Source of the DNA: Streptomyces sp. NBC_00286
Lineage (GTDB): Bacteria > Actinomycetota > Actinomycetes > Streptomycetales > Streptomycetaceae
Length of the DNA stretch: 64,000 bases
Reading direction: 5' to 3'
Assembly: GCF_036173125.1 (NCBI RefSeq)
Contig: NZ_CP108054.1
Location: 3,410,001 to 3,474,000 of the forward strand
Part shown: one piece after another, positions 26,144-34,713 of the stretch
Position numbering within the stretch: the stretch's first letter is position 1
Layout of the letters: the number at the start of each line of letters is the position of its first letter
Made by a program: the position numbers and the translations under genes
Notes under the pieces: generated by a model
The model's database searches: none
What the model saw: the letters and a program-made list of their open reading frames with translations, nothing else
Told to the model about the DNA's origin: nothing

Positions 26144-28324
26144 CTAGGCGGCCAGGCGCTGCTGCTCCTCCTCGACTATGCGGCGGGCCAGGGTGCCGTC
26201 CGAGACGTCGACGGCGTCCGGGGTCGCCTCGGCGACGTCGCTGCGGCGGGCGTACGCGTCGAAGAGGCGGGACTTGTTCTCCAGGATGCGCAGCAGGCGG
26301 TCGTCGACGCTGTCCGTGGCGAGGAGGCGGTGCACCTGGACCGGGCGGACCTGGCCCATACGGTGGGCGCGGGCCACGGCCTGGTGCTCCAGGGTGGGTT
26401 TGACCTGCGGCTCGCACAGGATCACGACGGACGCCGCCTGGAGGTTGAGGCCGACGCCGCCGGCCTCTATCTGGCAGAGCAGCACGGCGTGGCCGGAGGC
26501 GGCCGTGAACTCGTCGACGAGTTGCTGTCGGCGAGCGGCAGGTACGCCACCGGCCAGTGGTCCCAACGCGCCGTCGCCCAGGGCTTGTTGGACGACGGCG
26601 AGTACGTCGCGGAAGTACGAGAACACGACCACCTTGAGTCCGTTCTCGGCCGCCTCGGCCACCAGCTCGCGCAGGCGTTGCAGCTTCGCGGACTGCTCGG
26701 CGTTCGCATACGCGGCTCTGCGCATCGCCATGAAGTTCCCGGCGGCGACCGCCTCGCGGTAGGCATCCTGGTCGGCGGCGCTGAACTCCTCCCACTCGTC
26801 GACCTGGAGCAGCGCGGGCAGTTCGGTGAGTACGTCCTGCTGGTTGCGGCGCAGATAGGCGGGGGCGACGGACTTGCGGAAGGTGTGCGGGCCCGCGACC
26901 GCGTCGCCTCCCTGGATCTGGGGCACCAGCTCGGGCTGGAGGTAGCGGACGAGCGTACGGAACTCCTGGACGCGGTTCTCCATCGGCGTCCCCGTGAGGA
27001 ACAGGACCCGTTCGCACCGGTCGGTCCAGGCGGCGACGGCGCGGGAACGGCGGGCGTCCGGATTCTTCACGTAGTGGGCCTCGTCGACGACGAGTGCGGC
27101 CGGGGGTGCGGTCGCTCTGTCCGGCGTGGGCAGGCTGTGCAGCACGTCGAAGGTGGTGACCGCGACGCCGCCGCGCTCGCTCCACTCCGCGTACGCGCGC
27201 CGCCGCTCGGGACCGTGCACGGGCACCGCCCGCAGGGTGCTGCGCGAGCGGATCTCGCGGGTCCAGTTGATCAGTACGCTCGCCGGGCAGACCACCAAGA
27301 AGTGGCTGTGCCCGTGCGCCGCCAGGTGCGCCAGTACGGCGATGGCCTGGACCGTCTTGCCGAGCCCCATCTCGTCGCCGAGCACCACGCGCCGCTGTGC
27401 GAGTGCGAACCGTGCGCCGAAGGACTGGTAGCCGCGCAGCGAGACCCGACGGTGGGTGTCGTCGAGGCCTTGCGCATGCACCCGCTCGGCAACCTCCGCC
27501 GGCAGGAAGCCCTCGGCGGCCGCCACGTCGGGAGCGCTGCCGGCGACTTCGGCGAGCTGGCTGTAGTACTCCGTGGAACGCAGCTCGAAGTCGACCCATG
27601 CCTCGGCCTCGGAGGCGGACTCGCGCAGCAGATCGGTGGAGGCCTGCGCCAGCAGCAATCGTACGTCCCTGGAATCGGCCGTCAGCTGATGCAGTTCCGC
27701 GACCGCGACGAGCGCGCTCTCCCGCCGGGCCTTCCTGGTCAGCGCCATCCGCAGCCGCCCGCCGGCGGGCCGGGCCGCCGGAAGCAGCACCTTCAGCTTC
27801 CGGTCGAGGCGCTCGGCGGCGTCCACGGCGCGGCGCAGCTCGGGGCCGGCCTCGACGAGCCGGCGGAGCGCGATCACGAGAGCGGTGGTGCGGGGCTCCG
27901 GGTGATCGACATCGATCCGTACGGACACGGTCTCCTCGACCGCCCGCGCGATCTGCCGCGCCGCGGCAAGCGCCTGATCGGCGGTCTGCGCCCCGACCCC
28001 CGGAATCTGCCGCAACTCGAACCGGCTCGCCTCGTACACCTCCCGCACGGACCCGATCCCGGCCGCTTCCAGGGCCGCAATCCGCAACCGCCCCTCGGTG
28101 GCATCCTTCAGCCGCGCAACGGGAATCCCCGCCAACTCCTCGACGACAAGGTCGGCTTGGATCGGCGTGAGGGCGGCCCGGATCTCCTCGACCGCCCGCC
28201 GGTGATCGTCGAGCACGGCCCGAGCGTCGCTGTGCAGCCGCTCGCCTCGCGCCAGAACCTGCCGCGCCTTCCGCCCCACAGGCGCGAACACGGGGCCGCT
28301 GTCCGCCCCCTCACCGACTGCCAT
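26144..28324 (-). CDS. SNF2/DEAH-family helicase-like ATPase
   Basis: 726 residues. The N-terminal third contains helical regions and a helix-hairpin-helix-like segment (LRQIPGVGAQTADQALAAAR). The SNF2 motor follows: GYQSFGARFAL, Walker A GDEMGLGKTVQAIA, DEAH box VDEAHYVKNP, motif III LTGTPMEN. In lobe 2 are KVVVFSYFRDVL, GVGLNLQAAS and AVARAHRMGQVRPVQVHR. ATG at 28324 has AAGGGGCGG upstream; a 66-codon upstream extension is rejected. Probably a DNA translocase in repair or chromosome metabolism. No nuclease or methylase partner adjoins it, so defence involvement is not indicated. Confidence 0.9.
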   Translation of the reverse strand: MAVGEGADSGPVFAPVGRKARQVLARGERLHSDARAVLDDHRRAVEEIRAALTPIQADLVVEELAGIPVARLKDATEGRLRIAALEAAGIGSVREVYEASRFELRQIPGVGAQTADQALAAARQIARAVEETVSVRIDVDHPEPRTTALVIALRRLVEAGPELRRAVDAAERLDRKLKVLLPAARPAGGRLRMALTRKARRESALVAVAELHQLTADSRDVRLLLAQASTDLLRESASEAEAWVDFELRSTEYYSQLAEVAGSAPDVAAAEGFLPAEVAERVHAQGLDDTHRRVSLRGYQSFGARFALAQRRVVLGDEMGLGKTVQAIAVLAHLAAHGHSHFLVVCPASVLINWTREIRSRSTLRAVPVHGPERRRAYAEWSERGGVAVTTFDVLHSLPTPDRATAPPAALVVDEAHYVKNPDARRSRAVAAWTDRCERVLFLTGTPMENRVQEFRTLVRYLQPELVPQIQGGDAVAGPHTFRKSVAPAYLRRNQQDVLTELPALLQVDEWEEFSAADQDAYREAVAAGNFMAMRRAAYANAEQSAKLQRLRELVAEAAENGLKVVVFSYFRDVLAVVQQALGDGALGPLAGGVPAARRQQLVDEFTAASGHAVLLCQIEAGGVGLNLQAASVVILCEPQVKPTLEHQAVARAHRMGQVRPVQVHRLLATDSVDDRLLRILENKSRLFDAYARRSDVAEATPDAVDVSDGTLARRIVEEEQQRLAA

Positions 28325-28504
28325 GCCGCCCCTTTTGCCCCGTACTTGTGCCGCTTCTGTACCGCTTGTGTGCTGTCTGCCGCGGTGGAGGCACATCTTT
28401 CCATGGGGGACTGACAGTGGCGGGGTGGTCTTGGAGGCGGCGGTACGTCCGCGACGGACCACCATCCCCTGGGCTGGGCGCGGCCATCCCACCAGTGCCA
28501 CTGT

Positions 28505-28530
28505 TGTGTACACACGGAACATTCGGTACC
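28505..28530 (+). promoter_or_regulatory. Candidate YefM-type operator in the toxin-antitoxin promoter
   Basis: A perfect 10-bp palindrome TGTGTACACA (28505-28514) with core TGTACA, followed by GGTACC (28525-28530), 10 bp before the antitoxin ATG. The hexamer TGTACA is the known recognition core of the E. coli YefM operator. The match and placement suggest autoregulation by the encoded antitoxin. Confidence 0.65.
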
Positions 28531-28539
28531 TTTGGGCGC

Positions 28540-28806
28540 ATGACGCAGATGCCCATAGAGTCCATCCGTGATGTCCGCGCGCACTTGGCCGAGGTTGTCG
28601 AGAGGGCCGACCGCGACGACCAACCCACAGTCATCACACGGCGAGGCAAGCAAGTCGCCGCCGTCGTTTCGATTGATGTCCTTCGTCAGTACCAGCAATG
28701 GGAAGAGCGAGAGATCAACCGGATCATCGACGAGCGTATGGCGAATCGCTCGGCCGGCGTCCCAATCGAGGACGTGATGAAGGAGACGCTGGCACGCAGT
28801 GAGTGA
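28540..28806 (+). CDS. Type II antitoxin, Phd/YefM family
   Basis: 88 residues. The N-terminal Phd/YefM fold (MPIESIRDVRAHLAEVVERA, then QPTVITRRGKQVAAVVS) binds DNA, and the acidic C-terminal half (EREINRIIDERMANR...) should wrap the toxin. Start set at ATG 28540; ATG 28549 (MPIES) is an alternative. No Shine-Dalgarno is visible and the operator abuts the ATG, so the transcript may be nearly leaderless. The stop overlaps the toxin start by 8 bp, indicating coupling. Confidence 0.9.
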   Translation: MTQMPIESIRDVRAHLAEVVERADRDDQPTVITRRGKQVAAVVSIDVLRQYQQWEEREINRIIDERMANRSAGVPIEDVMKETLARSE

Positions 28807-29062
28807 ATACCGCACCGTCTTCCGCCCCGAGGCGCAGGCTGAGCTCCGGAAGATCCCCCGCGAAATGGCCCTTCGCATTCTCGCCAAACTAACGGAACTG
28901 GAGAGCGACCCCCTCGGCTTCAACACCACCGCCCTCGTGTCCCAACCTGATCGCCGCCGCCTGCGAGTGGGGGACTACCGGGTCGTCTACACCATCGACA
29001 ACGGAGAACTGGTGGTGTGGATCGTCCACGTCGGACATCGCTCCACGGTTTACGACACCTGA
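28799..29062 (+). CDS. Type II toxin, RelE/ParE superfamily
   Basis: 87-residue toxin (EYRTVFRPEAQAELRKIPRE, then RRLRVGDYRVVYTIDNG and VWIVHVGHRSTVYD). The RxxxGDYRVVY and VGHRxxVY motifs are typical of RelE mRNA interferases, with Arg, Tyr and His as likely catalytic or RNA-binding residues. GTG start at 28799 overlaps the antitoxin gene by 8 bp. ParE-type gyrase toxins share the fold, but the paired YefM antitoxin favours ribosome-dependent mRNA cleavage. Confidence 0.9.
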   Translation: MSEYRTVFRPEAQAELRKIPREMALRILAKLTELESDPLGFNTTALVSQPDRRRLRVGDYRVVYTIDNGELVVWIVHVGHRSTVYDT

Positions 29063-29111
29063 CGCCGCCGCACGCCGCCCGCAGGACGCTGGCCGGCCTG
29101 CGGCAGCCGGC

Positions 29112-29276
29112 GTGAAGTACGAGGTCACGGACCTGGAGGTCGTCCGCTCCGCACGATCATCTGCGCACCACAAGCAGATGGAACAGTATCTGGGCGGGTT
29201 CTACGCGTGGCTGCCGGTCCCGGACGACACCTTCCGGCGGGCCCGGCAGGTCCAGCAGATCCTCACCGCAAGGTGA
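29112..29276 (+). pseudogene. VapC-like PIN-domain toxin remnant
   Basis: A 54-codon frame encodes KYEVTDLEVVRSAR, GFYAWLPVPDDTFRRARQVQ and QILTAR, which reads like the middle of an actinobacterial VapC PIN-domain ribonuclease. The N-terminal catalytic Asp strand and the C-terminal part (GQHRSAGPVDLLVAATA in relatives) are missing. After the stop, a short unrelated open stretch (29273-29340, INSPSDGTKRAVGDALLLTR) continues. It lies 50 bp behind the RelE-type toxin. Recognition is from family memory; a homology search would settle it. Confidence 0.6.
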
Positions 29277-29487
29277 TCAACTCGCCGTCGGACGGCACCA
29301 AGCGGGCGGTGGGTGACGCGTTGCTGCTCACCCGCTGACGAGCCGGCGGCAGGCCGGTCCGTGGGGTCTGTCCCCCGTGCGAGCTACGCGCAGATGTCCA
29401 CCGAGTGGTGACGATTCCGGGCCGTCGAATCCATAGCGTTCTGCGCAGCCCGCGGCACTCCGTCGCGGATCTTGCGTAGGAGTTCTG

Positions 29488-30324
29488 ATGAGGCTGGTCT
29501 GGCAACTCGTGGCCGTCGCGGCGGTCGCTTTCCTCGGTGGTCAGGGGCTTGCCGCGGCGGAGGACAAACCGTGGCTCCAACTGGTCGTCGGCGTCCCGAC
29601 AGCCGTGCTCGCGGTGCTTGTCTACGGGTGGGTGGTACGGCGGACCGAGCACCGCCCGTCCACGGAGGTGGCCCTGGAGGGGTCCGCGACCGCGACAGTC
29701 CGCGGAACGCTGATCGGCGCCGCGCTGTTCGGGGCCGTCATGGTGAACCTCTTCACCTCCGGGTACTACGAGGTCGACGGCCTGGGCTCGGTGACGGGCG
29801 CGGTGGGGCTGTTCGGCTTCATGGCCGCCGCCGCGGTGACGGAGGAACTCATCTTCCGCGGCGTCCTGTTTCGGATCACCGAAGAACGCATCGGCACGTG
29901 GATCGCGCTGGTGCTGACCGGTGCGCTGTTCGGTCTGTCGCACCTGCTCAACCCTGACGCCAGCCTGTGGGGCGCCACCGCCATCGCCATCGAGGCAGGC
30001 GGCATGCTGACCGCCGCGTACGTCGCCACCCGCAAGCTGTGGGTGCCGATCGGCCTGCACTTCGGCTGGAACTTCGCCGCGTCCGGCATCTTCAGCACCG
30101 AGGTCTCGGGCAACGACACCCCCCAGGGACTGCTGGACTCCGCGACCTCGGGCCCGGTGCTGCTCACCGGCGGAGACTTCGGCCCGGAGGGAAGTGTGTA
30201 CTCGGTGCTGTTCTGCGTACTGGCGACGGTCGTGTTCATGTGGCTGGCCTACCGGCGTGGCCATGTGGTGCCCCGCCGTCGGCGCGCCGAGCGGATCGAC
30301 GCCACCGCGAAACTCCCCCGATGA
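29488..30324 (+). CDS. CPBP family intramembrane metalloprotease
   Basis: 278-residue membrane protein of the type II CAAX protease/bacteriocin-processing family. Motif 1 EELIFRG (EExxxR) lies near residues 117-123, motif 2 HLLNP near 151, and motif 3 HFGWN near 191; these hold the presumed Glu/His catalytic and metal ligands. Six to eight membrane helices. Ends in a basic tail (PRRRRAERIDA). The stop overlaps the following kinase ATG by 4 bp, so the protease belongs to a two-component operon and may act in membrane stress signalling or resistance. Substrate unknown. Confidence 0.9.
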   Translation: MRLVWQLVAVAAVAFLGGQGLAAAEDKPWLQLVVGVPTAVLAVLVYGWVVRRTEHRPSTEVALEGSATATVRGTLIGAALFGAVMVNLFTSGYYEVDGLGSVTGAVGLFGFMAAAAVTEELIFRGVLFRITEERIGTWIALVLTGALFGLSHLLNPDASLWGATAIAIEAGGMLTAAYVATRKLWVPIGLHFGWNFAASGIFSTEVSGNDTPQGLLDSATSGPVLLTGGDFGPEGSVYSVLFCVLATVVFMWLAYRRGHVVPRRRRAERIDATAKLPR

Positions 30325-31487
30325 TCAGCCTTCGACGGGTCCCGGACTGGTGGCGCCGGTCCGACGTCACGGTCCGGGATCTCCTGCTCGGAGTACTGTG
30401 CCTCTCCGCATCGCTCCTGCCGGCGTTCTACACCCGCGGGACGCAGCTCGGCGGCGTGCCGGACCGTCCCTTCGACGCGCTGGCCGTCATGGCGATCGCC
30501 CTCGAATGCCTCCCGCTCGCCGTGCGCCGGCGGTGGCCGGTCGTCTGTCTCACCCTGGTGTCGCTCGGCTTCGCCGTCGACCAGCTCCGCGGCTACCACT
30601 CGCTCGCGGGCACCGCGCTGCCCATCGCGCTGCTGAGCGTGGGGGCCCATCTGGAACGGCACCGGCGTACCACCGCGCTCCTCTTCTCCGTGGCGTATGT
30701 GCTGCTGGCGGTCGCGCTCTCCCGGCTCGGTTCGGGCGAGCCGCTGAGCGGGTTCGTGATGTTCTACCTGGCGCTGGTCCTCGCGTGGGGCATCGGGTCA
30801 TGGCTGCGCTCCACCCGGGTCGCGGAGGCCGAACGCCGCCTCCGTGTCGCCGAGGACACCCGTACCGCCGAACGCACCCGCATTGCCCGCGAGCTCCACG
30901 ACGTCGTGACCCATCACGTGACGGCGATGGTCGTGCAGGCCGAGGCGGCGCGCTACCTGACCGCCGCGCCCGATCGCCTCGACCAGACCCTGACCACCGT
31001 CACCGACACCGGCCGACGGGCCATCACCGACCTGCGGCACCTGCTCGATCTGCTCAACCCCGACCACGGCAGCGACCACCATGCCGAGGCCAGGACGCCG
31101 GCCGTCGGCCGACTGCTCACCCTCGTGGAGCAGACGCGCCGGGCCGGGCAGCCGGTGGAATTCACCGAGGAGGGCACGCCGCCGGAATCGACCGGCAGCG
31201 CCGAACTCGTGGCCTACCGGGTCGTGCAGGAGGCTCTGACCAACGCCCTCAAATACGCTCACGGCAGCCGCACTTCGGTTCAGGTGCGCCACGCCGAAAG
31301 GGAGATCACCGTGGAGGTCAGTACGGACGGTTCCGGCTCGCAGGCCGCCTCCCCCGGCGGCAGCGGGCGGGGCCTCGCCGGTCTCCGCGAACGGGTCGAC
31401 GTCCTGGGTGGCGACTTCAGCGCGGGCCGGCAGACGGCCGGTGGCTTCGTCGTACGGGCGCGCATACCTGCGGGGAGCCCGTCGTGA
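30321..31487 (+). CDS. Sensor histidine kinase, NarL/DesK type
   Basis: 388 residues. The N-terminal membrane region has about five helices (residues 15-165). The HisKA_3 dimerisation domain has RIARELHDVVTHHVTAMVVQ (phosphoacceptor His in ELHD). The HATPase_c domain has ALTNALKYAHG and GGSGRGLAGLRERV. ATG at 30321 overlaps the CPBP stop; the GTG of the response regulator overlaps its own stop. The lack of a large extracellular loop suggests it senses membrane-localised or envelope signals. Confidence 0.92.
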   Translation: MISLRRVPDWWRRSDVTVRDLLLGVLCLSASLLPAFYTRGTQLGGVPDRPFDALAVMAIALECLPLAVRRRWPVVCLTLVSLGFAVDQLRGYHSLAGTALPIALLSVGAHLERHRRTTALLFSVAYVLLAVALSRLGSGEPLSGFVMFYLALVLAWGIGSWLRSTRVAEAERRLRVAEDTRTAERTRIARELHDVVTHHVTAMVVQAEAARYLTAAPDRLDQTLTTVTDTGRRAITDLRHLLDLLNPDHGSDHHAEARTPAVGRLLTLVEQTRRAGQPVEFTEEGTPPESTGSAELVAYRVVQEALTNALKYAHGSRTSVQVRHAEREITVEVSTDGSGSQAASPGGSGRGLAGLRERVDVLGGDFSAGRQTAGGFVVRARIPAGSPS

Positions 31488-32143
31488 CCGCGCCGATCCG
31501 GGTCCTGGTCTGTGACGACCAGGTGCTGATCCGCACCGGGCTGGTGACGATCATCGACGCTCAGCCCGACCTCGAGGTGGCCGGCGAGTGCGGGGACGGG
31601 CAGGCCGCGGTCGACCTCGCCGGCCAGGTGCACCCGGACGTCGTGGTGATGGACGTACGCATGCCGGTACTCGACGGCATCGAGGCCACCCGCCTGCTGG
31701 CCGGTGCCGGGGTGCCGCATCCCGTCAAGGTGCTCGTGGTGACCACGTTCAACCTGGACGAGTACGTCTACGAGGCCCTGCGCGCAGGGGCCAGCGGATT
31801 CCTGCTCAAGGACGCACCACCCGCCCAACTGCTCCACGGGATCCGGACCGTGGGCACGGGCGCGGCGCTGCTGGACCCCGAGGTGACGCGCCGGCTCGTG
31901 GGCAGATACGCCTCCCGCATCCGCCCCGCCGAGGGCACCTCGCACGACATCCCGCTCACTCCCCGCGAGCTGGAGGTCCTTCGCCTCATCGCGGACGGCC
32001 TCTCCAACAGCGAGATCGCCGCAGCTCTCGTGATCAGCCCGGAGACCGTCAAGACCTTCGTCTCCCGCATCCTCACCAAACTCGACCTCCGCGACCGCGT
32101 CCAAGCCGTCGTGTACGCCTACCGCCAAGGCCTGGTCACCTGA
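31484..32143 (+). CDS. Response regulator, NarL/LuxR family
   Basis: 219 residues. The receiver domain has DDQ at the acidic pocket, the phosphoacceptor in VVMDVRMPVLDG, Thr in VVTTF and Lys in FLLKDAPP. A C-terminal LuxR HTH follows (LTPRELEVLRLIADGLSNSE, then SPETVKTFVSRILTKL). GTG at 31484 in a GTGA overlap with the kinase gene defines the start. Cognate partner of the upstream kinase, probably controlling the CPBP gene or nearby targets. Confidence 0.94.
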   Translation: MTAPIRVLVCDDQVLIRTGLVTIIDAQPDLEVAGECGDGQAAVDLAGQVHPDVVVMDVRMPVLDGIEATRLLAGAGVPHPVKVLVVTTFNLDEYVYEALRAGASGFLLKDAPPAQLLHGIRTVGTGAALLDPEVTRRLVGRYASRIRPAEGTSHDIPLTPRELEVLRLIADGLSNSEIAAALVISPETVKTFVSRILTKLDLRDRVQAVVYAYRQGLVT

Positions 32144-32174
32144 ACAGGCCTGGCGCCACGAGATCGCCGTCCCG

Positions 32175-33698
32175 CTACGGATGCAGCGGCAGCAGGATGC
32201 GGAACGTGGCGCCCGCGCCCGGGGCCGTGCTGATCTCCACCCGGCCGTGGTGGGCTGTCACCAGGGAATCGACGATTGCGAGGCCGAGGCCCGCTCCGCC
32301 TCCCTCTGCTCGGCCTCGGGCGGTGTCCGCGCGGTAGAAGCGGTCGAAGGCGCGGGCGGATTGTTCGGGCGACATTCCGGGGCCCTCGTCGGACAACTCC
32401 AGGACCGCCAGGCCGTCTTGGGTGCCGACGCCGATCCGTACCGGGGTGCCGGGCGGGGTGTGGGCGATGGCGTTGCCGACGAGGTTGGAGGTGACCTGGC
32501 GCAGTCGCGCTTCGTCGCCCAGGACCGGTGCCCCGCCGGGCGGGCCGCCGCCCGGGCCGGTGAGGGAGACCGGGCGGCCGGGGTCGAGAGCCCGCAGGTC
32601 GTGCAGGGCGTCGGCGGCCAGGGTGCGCAGGTCCATGGGGGTGAGCCGGAGGGGCAGATCCGCGGCGGCGGCGTCCTCGTCGAGGCGGGCGAGCAGCAGC
32701 AGGTCCTCGACCAGCCGGACGAGCCGGGCGGACTCGCGCTCGATACGGCTCATCGCGGCGTCGACGTCGGTACGTTCGGGCATGCCGCCCATCCGGTACA
32801 GCTCGGTGAAGCCCTTGATGCCGAAGAGGGGCGTACGGAGTTCATGGCTGGCGTCCGCGGTGAAGCGGCGCATGCGTTCGGCGGTGGCGGCCCGTGCGGC
32901 GTCGCCTTCCTCGATCCGGTCCAGCATGCCGTTGAGGGCGGCGGACAGGCGGCCCAGTTCGGTTCGGGTCGAGGCCGGCGTCGGTACGCGGCTGGAGAGG
33001 TCGCCGCCCGCGATGGCCGCGGCGGTGGTCTCGATCCGGCGCAGCGGGCGCAGCCCGGCGCGTACGGCGAACCAGCCGACCCCGCCGAGCAGCGCCAGCA
33101 CCAGGGAGTCGATGACCAGTACGCGGACGCCGAGTTGACGGATCGTAGCGTTTACCTGGGCGAGTGAGCCGGCGACGACGACACTCCCGCTGCCTTGCGC
33201 GGCCACTGCGCGTTGCCCCTGCCGCTCGTCATCCGGCGCGCGCAAGGGTGCGGCGATCACTCGCCAGGCAGCGCCGCCGTTCTCGGCCGGGGCCTCGAAG
33301 GGCTGACCGTCGCGTGCGTCGACCGCGGCCGCGTCGAGCGTCGGCAGCTCGGGTGCGCTGCCGGTGGCCGGCCGAAGGATGCGCCGTATGTGTCCGTCCG
33401 GGGCGAGGTAGGCGAGATGGACGTCTCCGGTCAGTTCGCGTTCCACGGTGTCGCGCACCTGTGGTGCCGTATCGCCCGGTGTCTCGGACAGGTCCGGCAC
33501 ATCCGGCAGACGCGCCGCCACCGTGGCCGCGGTGTGCAGCCGGTCGTCCAACTGCTGGACCAGGCTGCGCTGAAGGAGGGCGACGAGCAGGGCATTGCTG
33601 CCGAGCAGGGCCACCACGAGCAGCGACAGGGAGATGATCACCAGTCGGCCGCGCAGCGAGAGTCGTCCGCCCCGGCCGCGTAACCGCCACGCGCTCAC
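32175..33698 (-). CDS. Sensor histidine kinase, HAMP/HisKA type
   Basis: 507 residues. A membrane helix at about 18-42 is followed by an extracellular sensor domain (about 43-190), a second helix, HAMP (RPLRRIETTAAAIAGGDLSS), HisKA (RRFTADASHELRTPLFGIKG) and HATPase_c (NAIAHTPPGTP, SDEGPGMS, GGAGLGLAIV). Convergent with the preceding plus-strand response regulator. Its GTG start overlaps the stop of the OmpR-type regulator by 4 bp, so the two form an operon in the order regulator-kinase. Signal unknown. Confidence 0.93.
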   Translation of the reverse strand: MSAWRLRGRGGRLSLRGRLVIISLSLLVVALLGSNALLVALLQRSLVQQLDDRLHTAATVAARLPDVPDLSETPGDTAPQVRDTVERELTGDVHLAYLAPDGHIRRILRPATGSAPELPTLDAAAVDARDGQPFEAPAENGGAAWRVIAAPLRAPDDERQGQRAVAAQGSGSVVVAGSLAQVNATIRQLGVRVLVIDSLVLALLGGVGWFAVRAGLRPLRRIETTAAAIAGGDLSSRVPTPASTRTELGRLSAALNGMLDRIEEGDAARAATAERMRRFTADASHELRTPLFGIKGFTELYRMGGMPERTDVDAAMSRIERESARLVRLVEDLLLLARLDEDAAAADLPLRLTPMDLRTLAADALHDLRALDPGRPVSLTGPGGGPPGGAPVLGDEARLRQVTSNLVGNAIAHTPPGTPVRIGVGTQDGLAVLELSDEGPGMSPEQSARAFDRFYRADTARGRAEGGGAGLGLAIVDSLVTAHHGRVEISTAPGAGATFRILLPLHP

Positions 33699-34435
33699 GG
33701 CCGGGGCCTGCGCAGTACGTAGCCGGTGCCGCGCACCGTGTGGATCAGCTTCGGTTCGCCTGCGTCGATCTTGCGGCGCAGGTAGCTGATGTAGGAGGCG
33801 ACGATGCTGTCGTCGCCGCCGAAGTCGTAGTGCCAGACCAGTTCGAGGAGTTGGGGCTTCGACAGCACCTGCCCGGCGTTCTCCATGAGCACCCGCAGGA
33901 GGTTGAACTCGGTCGGGGACAGCTGCACGGGCTGCCCGCCCTGCGTCACCTGGTGGCTGTCGGGGTCCAGTTCCAGGTCGCCGACGATCAGCCGGCCGTC
34001 CGGGTGGCGGCCGCTGGTGCGGCGTAACACTGCCTGGATACGCAGGATGAGTTCCTCGAGGTTGAACGGCTTGGTGACGTAGTCGTCCCCGCCGGCCCTG
34101 AGCCCGCTGATCCGGTCCTCGGCCGCGTCGCGTGCGGTGAGGAACAGCACCGGCGGGTGACCGGCTCCTGGAGCGGGATGCCGCTCACGCAGCCGGCGTA
34201 CGACCTCGAAACCGTCGACGTCGGGCAGCATCACGTCCAGGACGATCAGGTCGGGGCGCCGGTCACTCCCCCACTCTCGGCTTCGCTCGAGCGGGGGGAC
34301 CCCCATCGCGTCCAGCGCCTCCGCGCCGGTCGCGGCCGAAACCACGTCGAAGCCGGCAAGCCGCAAGCTCGCCGACAACAGTTCACGCAGCGTCGGCTCG
34401 TCCTCCACCAGCAGCAGCCGTTGCGATGTCGTCAT
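33695..34435 (-). CDS. Response regulator, OmpR family, with repeat-derived insertion in receiver domain
   Basis: 246 residues. Receiver: acidic pair in VEDEP, phosphoacceptor Asp67 in IVLDVMLPDVDG, Thr in FLTAR, Lys in TKPFNLEE. C-terminal winged helix: LSPTEFNLLRVLMENAGQVL, then ASYISYLRRKI and TVRGTGYVLR. ATG at 34435 with GGGACGGGA upstream; an 11-codon longer frame is rejected. Odd: residues 45-59 (GVPPLERSREWGSDR) are extra relative to ordinary OmpR receivers, in which the phosphoacceptor lies near residue 51-55. The encoding DNA (34262-34306) is almost identical to an intergenic repeat 240 bp away. The insertion falls in the helix 2-strand 3 loop, so the protein may still fold. Confidence 0.93.
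   Translation of the reverse strand: MTTSQRLLLVEDEPTLRELLSASLRLAGFDVVSAATGAEALDAMGVPPLERSREWGSDRRPDLIVLDVMLPDVDGFEVVRRLRERHPAPGAGHPPVLFLTARDAAEDRISGLRAGGDDYVTKPFNLEELILRIQAVLRRTSGRHPDGRLIVGDLELDPDSHQVTQGGQPVQLSPTEFNLLRVLMENAGQVLSKPQLLELVWHYDFGGDDSIVASYISYLRRKIDAGEPKLIHTVRGTGYVLRRPRP
34262..34306 (-). repeat. Dispersed palindromic repeat inside the response-regulator coding sequence
   Basis: The plus-strand text runs CTCCCCCACTCTCGGCTTCG then CTCGAGCGGGGGGACCCCCA. The reverse complement of the copy at 34543-34585 matches with about two differences. The element is in frame and adds 15 codons. Its CCCCC/GGGGG ends allow a hairpin. Confidence 0.9.
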
Positions 34436-34494
34436 ACGTCCCGTCCCCGACCGATCGTCCCGCCCCAATCTCCCCTACTACCGCCCGCTGAGCG

Positions 34495-34700
34495 CCCGGT
34501 AAGGGGCGCGGGGCCGCATCGATTTGCGGCTCCGCCGCGATGGGGGTCCCCCGCTCGAGCGAAGCCGAGAGTGGGGGAGCGACCAGCCACAACGGACCCG
34601 CAGCCGCCCCACCGCCGGAGGCACCCCGCGGGGCTGTATCGATGTGCGGCTCCGCCGCGCGGGCGCGACCAGCCCCCACCGGCCCGCAGGTCCATTACCG
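34495..34700. repeat. Dispersed intergenic repeat, two tandem copies
   Basis: Copy 1 (about 34500-34616): GGGGCGCGGGGCCGCATCGA, TTGCGGCTCCGCCGCGATGG, the GGGGTCCCCCGCTCGAGCG palindrome, then AGCGACCAGCCACAACGGAC and CCGCAGCCGCCCC. Copy 2 (about 34625-34692): GGGGCTGTATCGATGTGCGG, CTCCGCCGCGCGGGCGCGAC and CAGCCCCCACCGGCCCGCAG. Lies between the ABC-2 permease stop and the regulator start. Confidence 0.88.
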
Positions 34701-34713
34701 CTCTCCCAGCCGG

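Noticed and set aside
29273..29340. Short frame VINSPSDGTKRAVGDALLLTR after the VapC remnant
   Set aside because: Too short and unmatched to any family I recognise; mentioned only as part of the decayed region.
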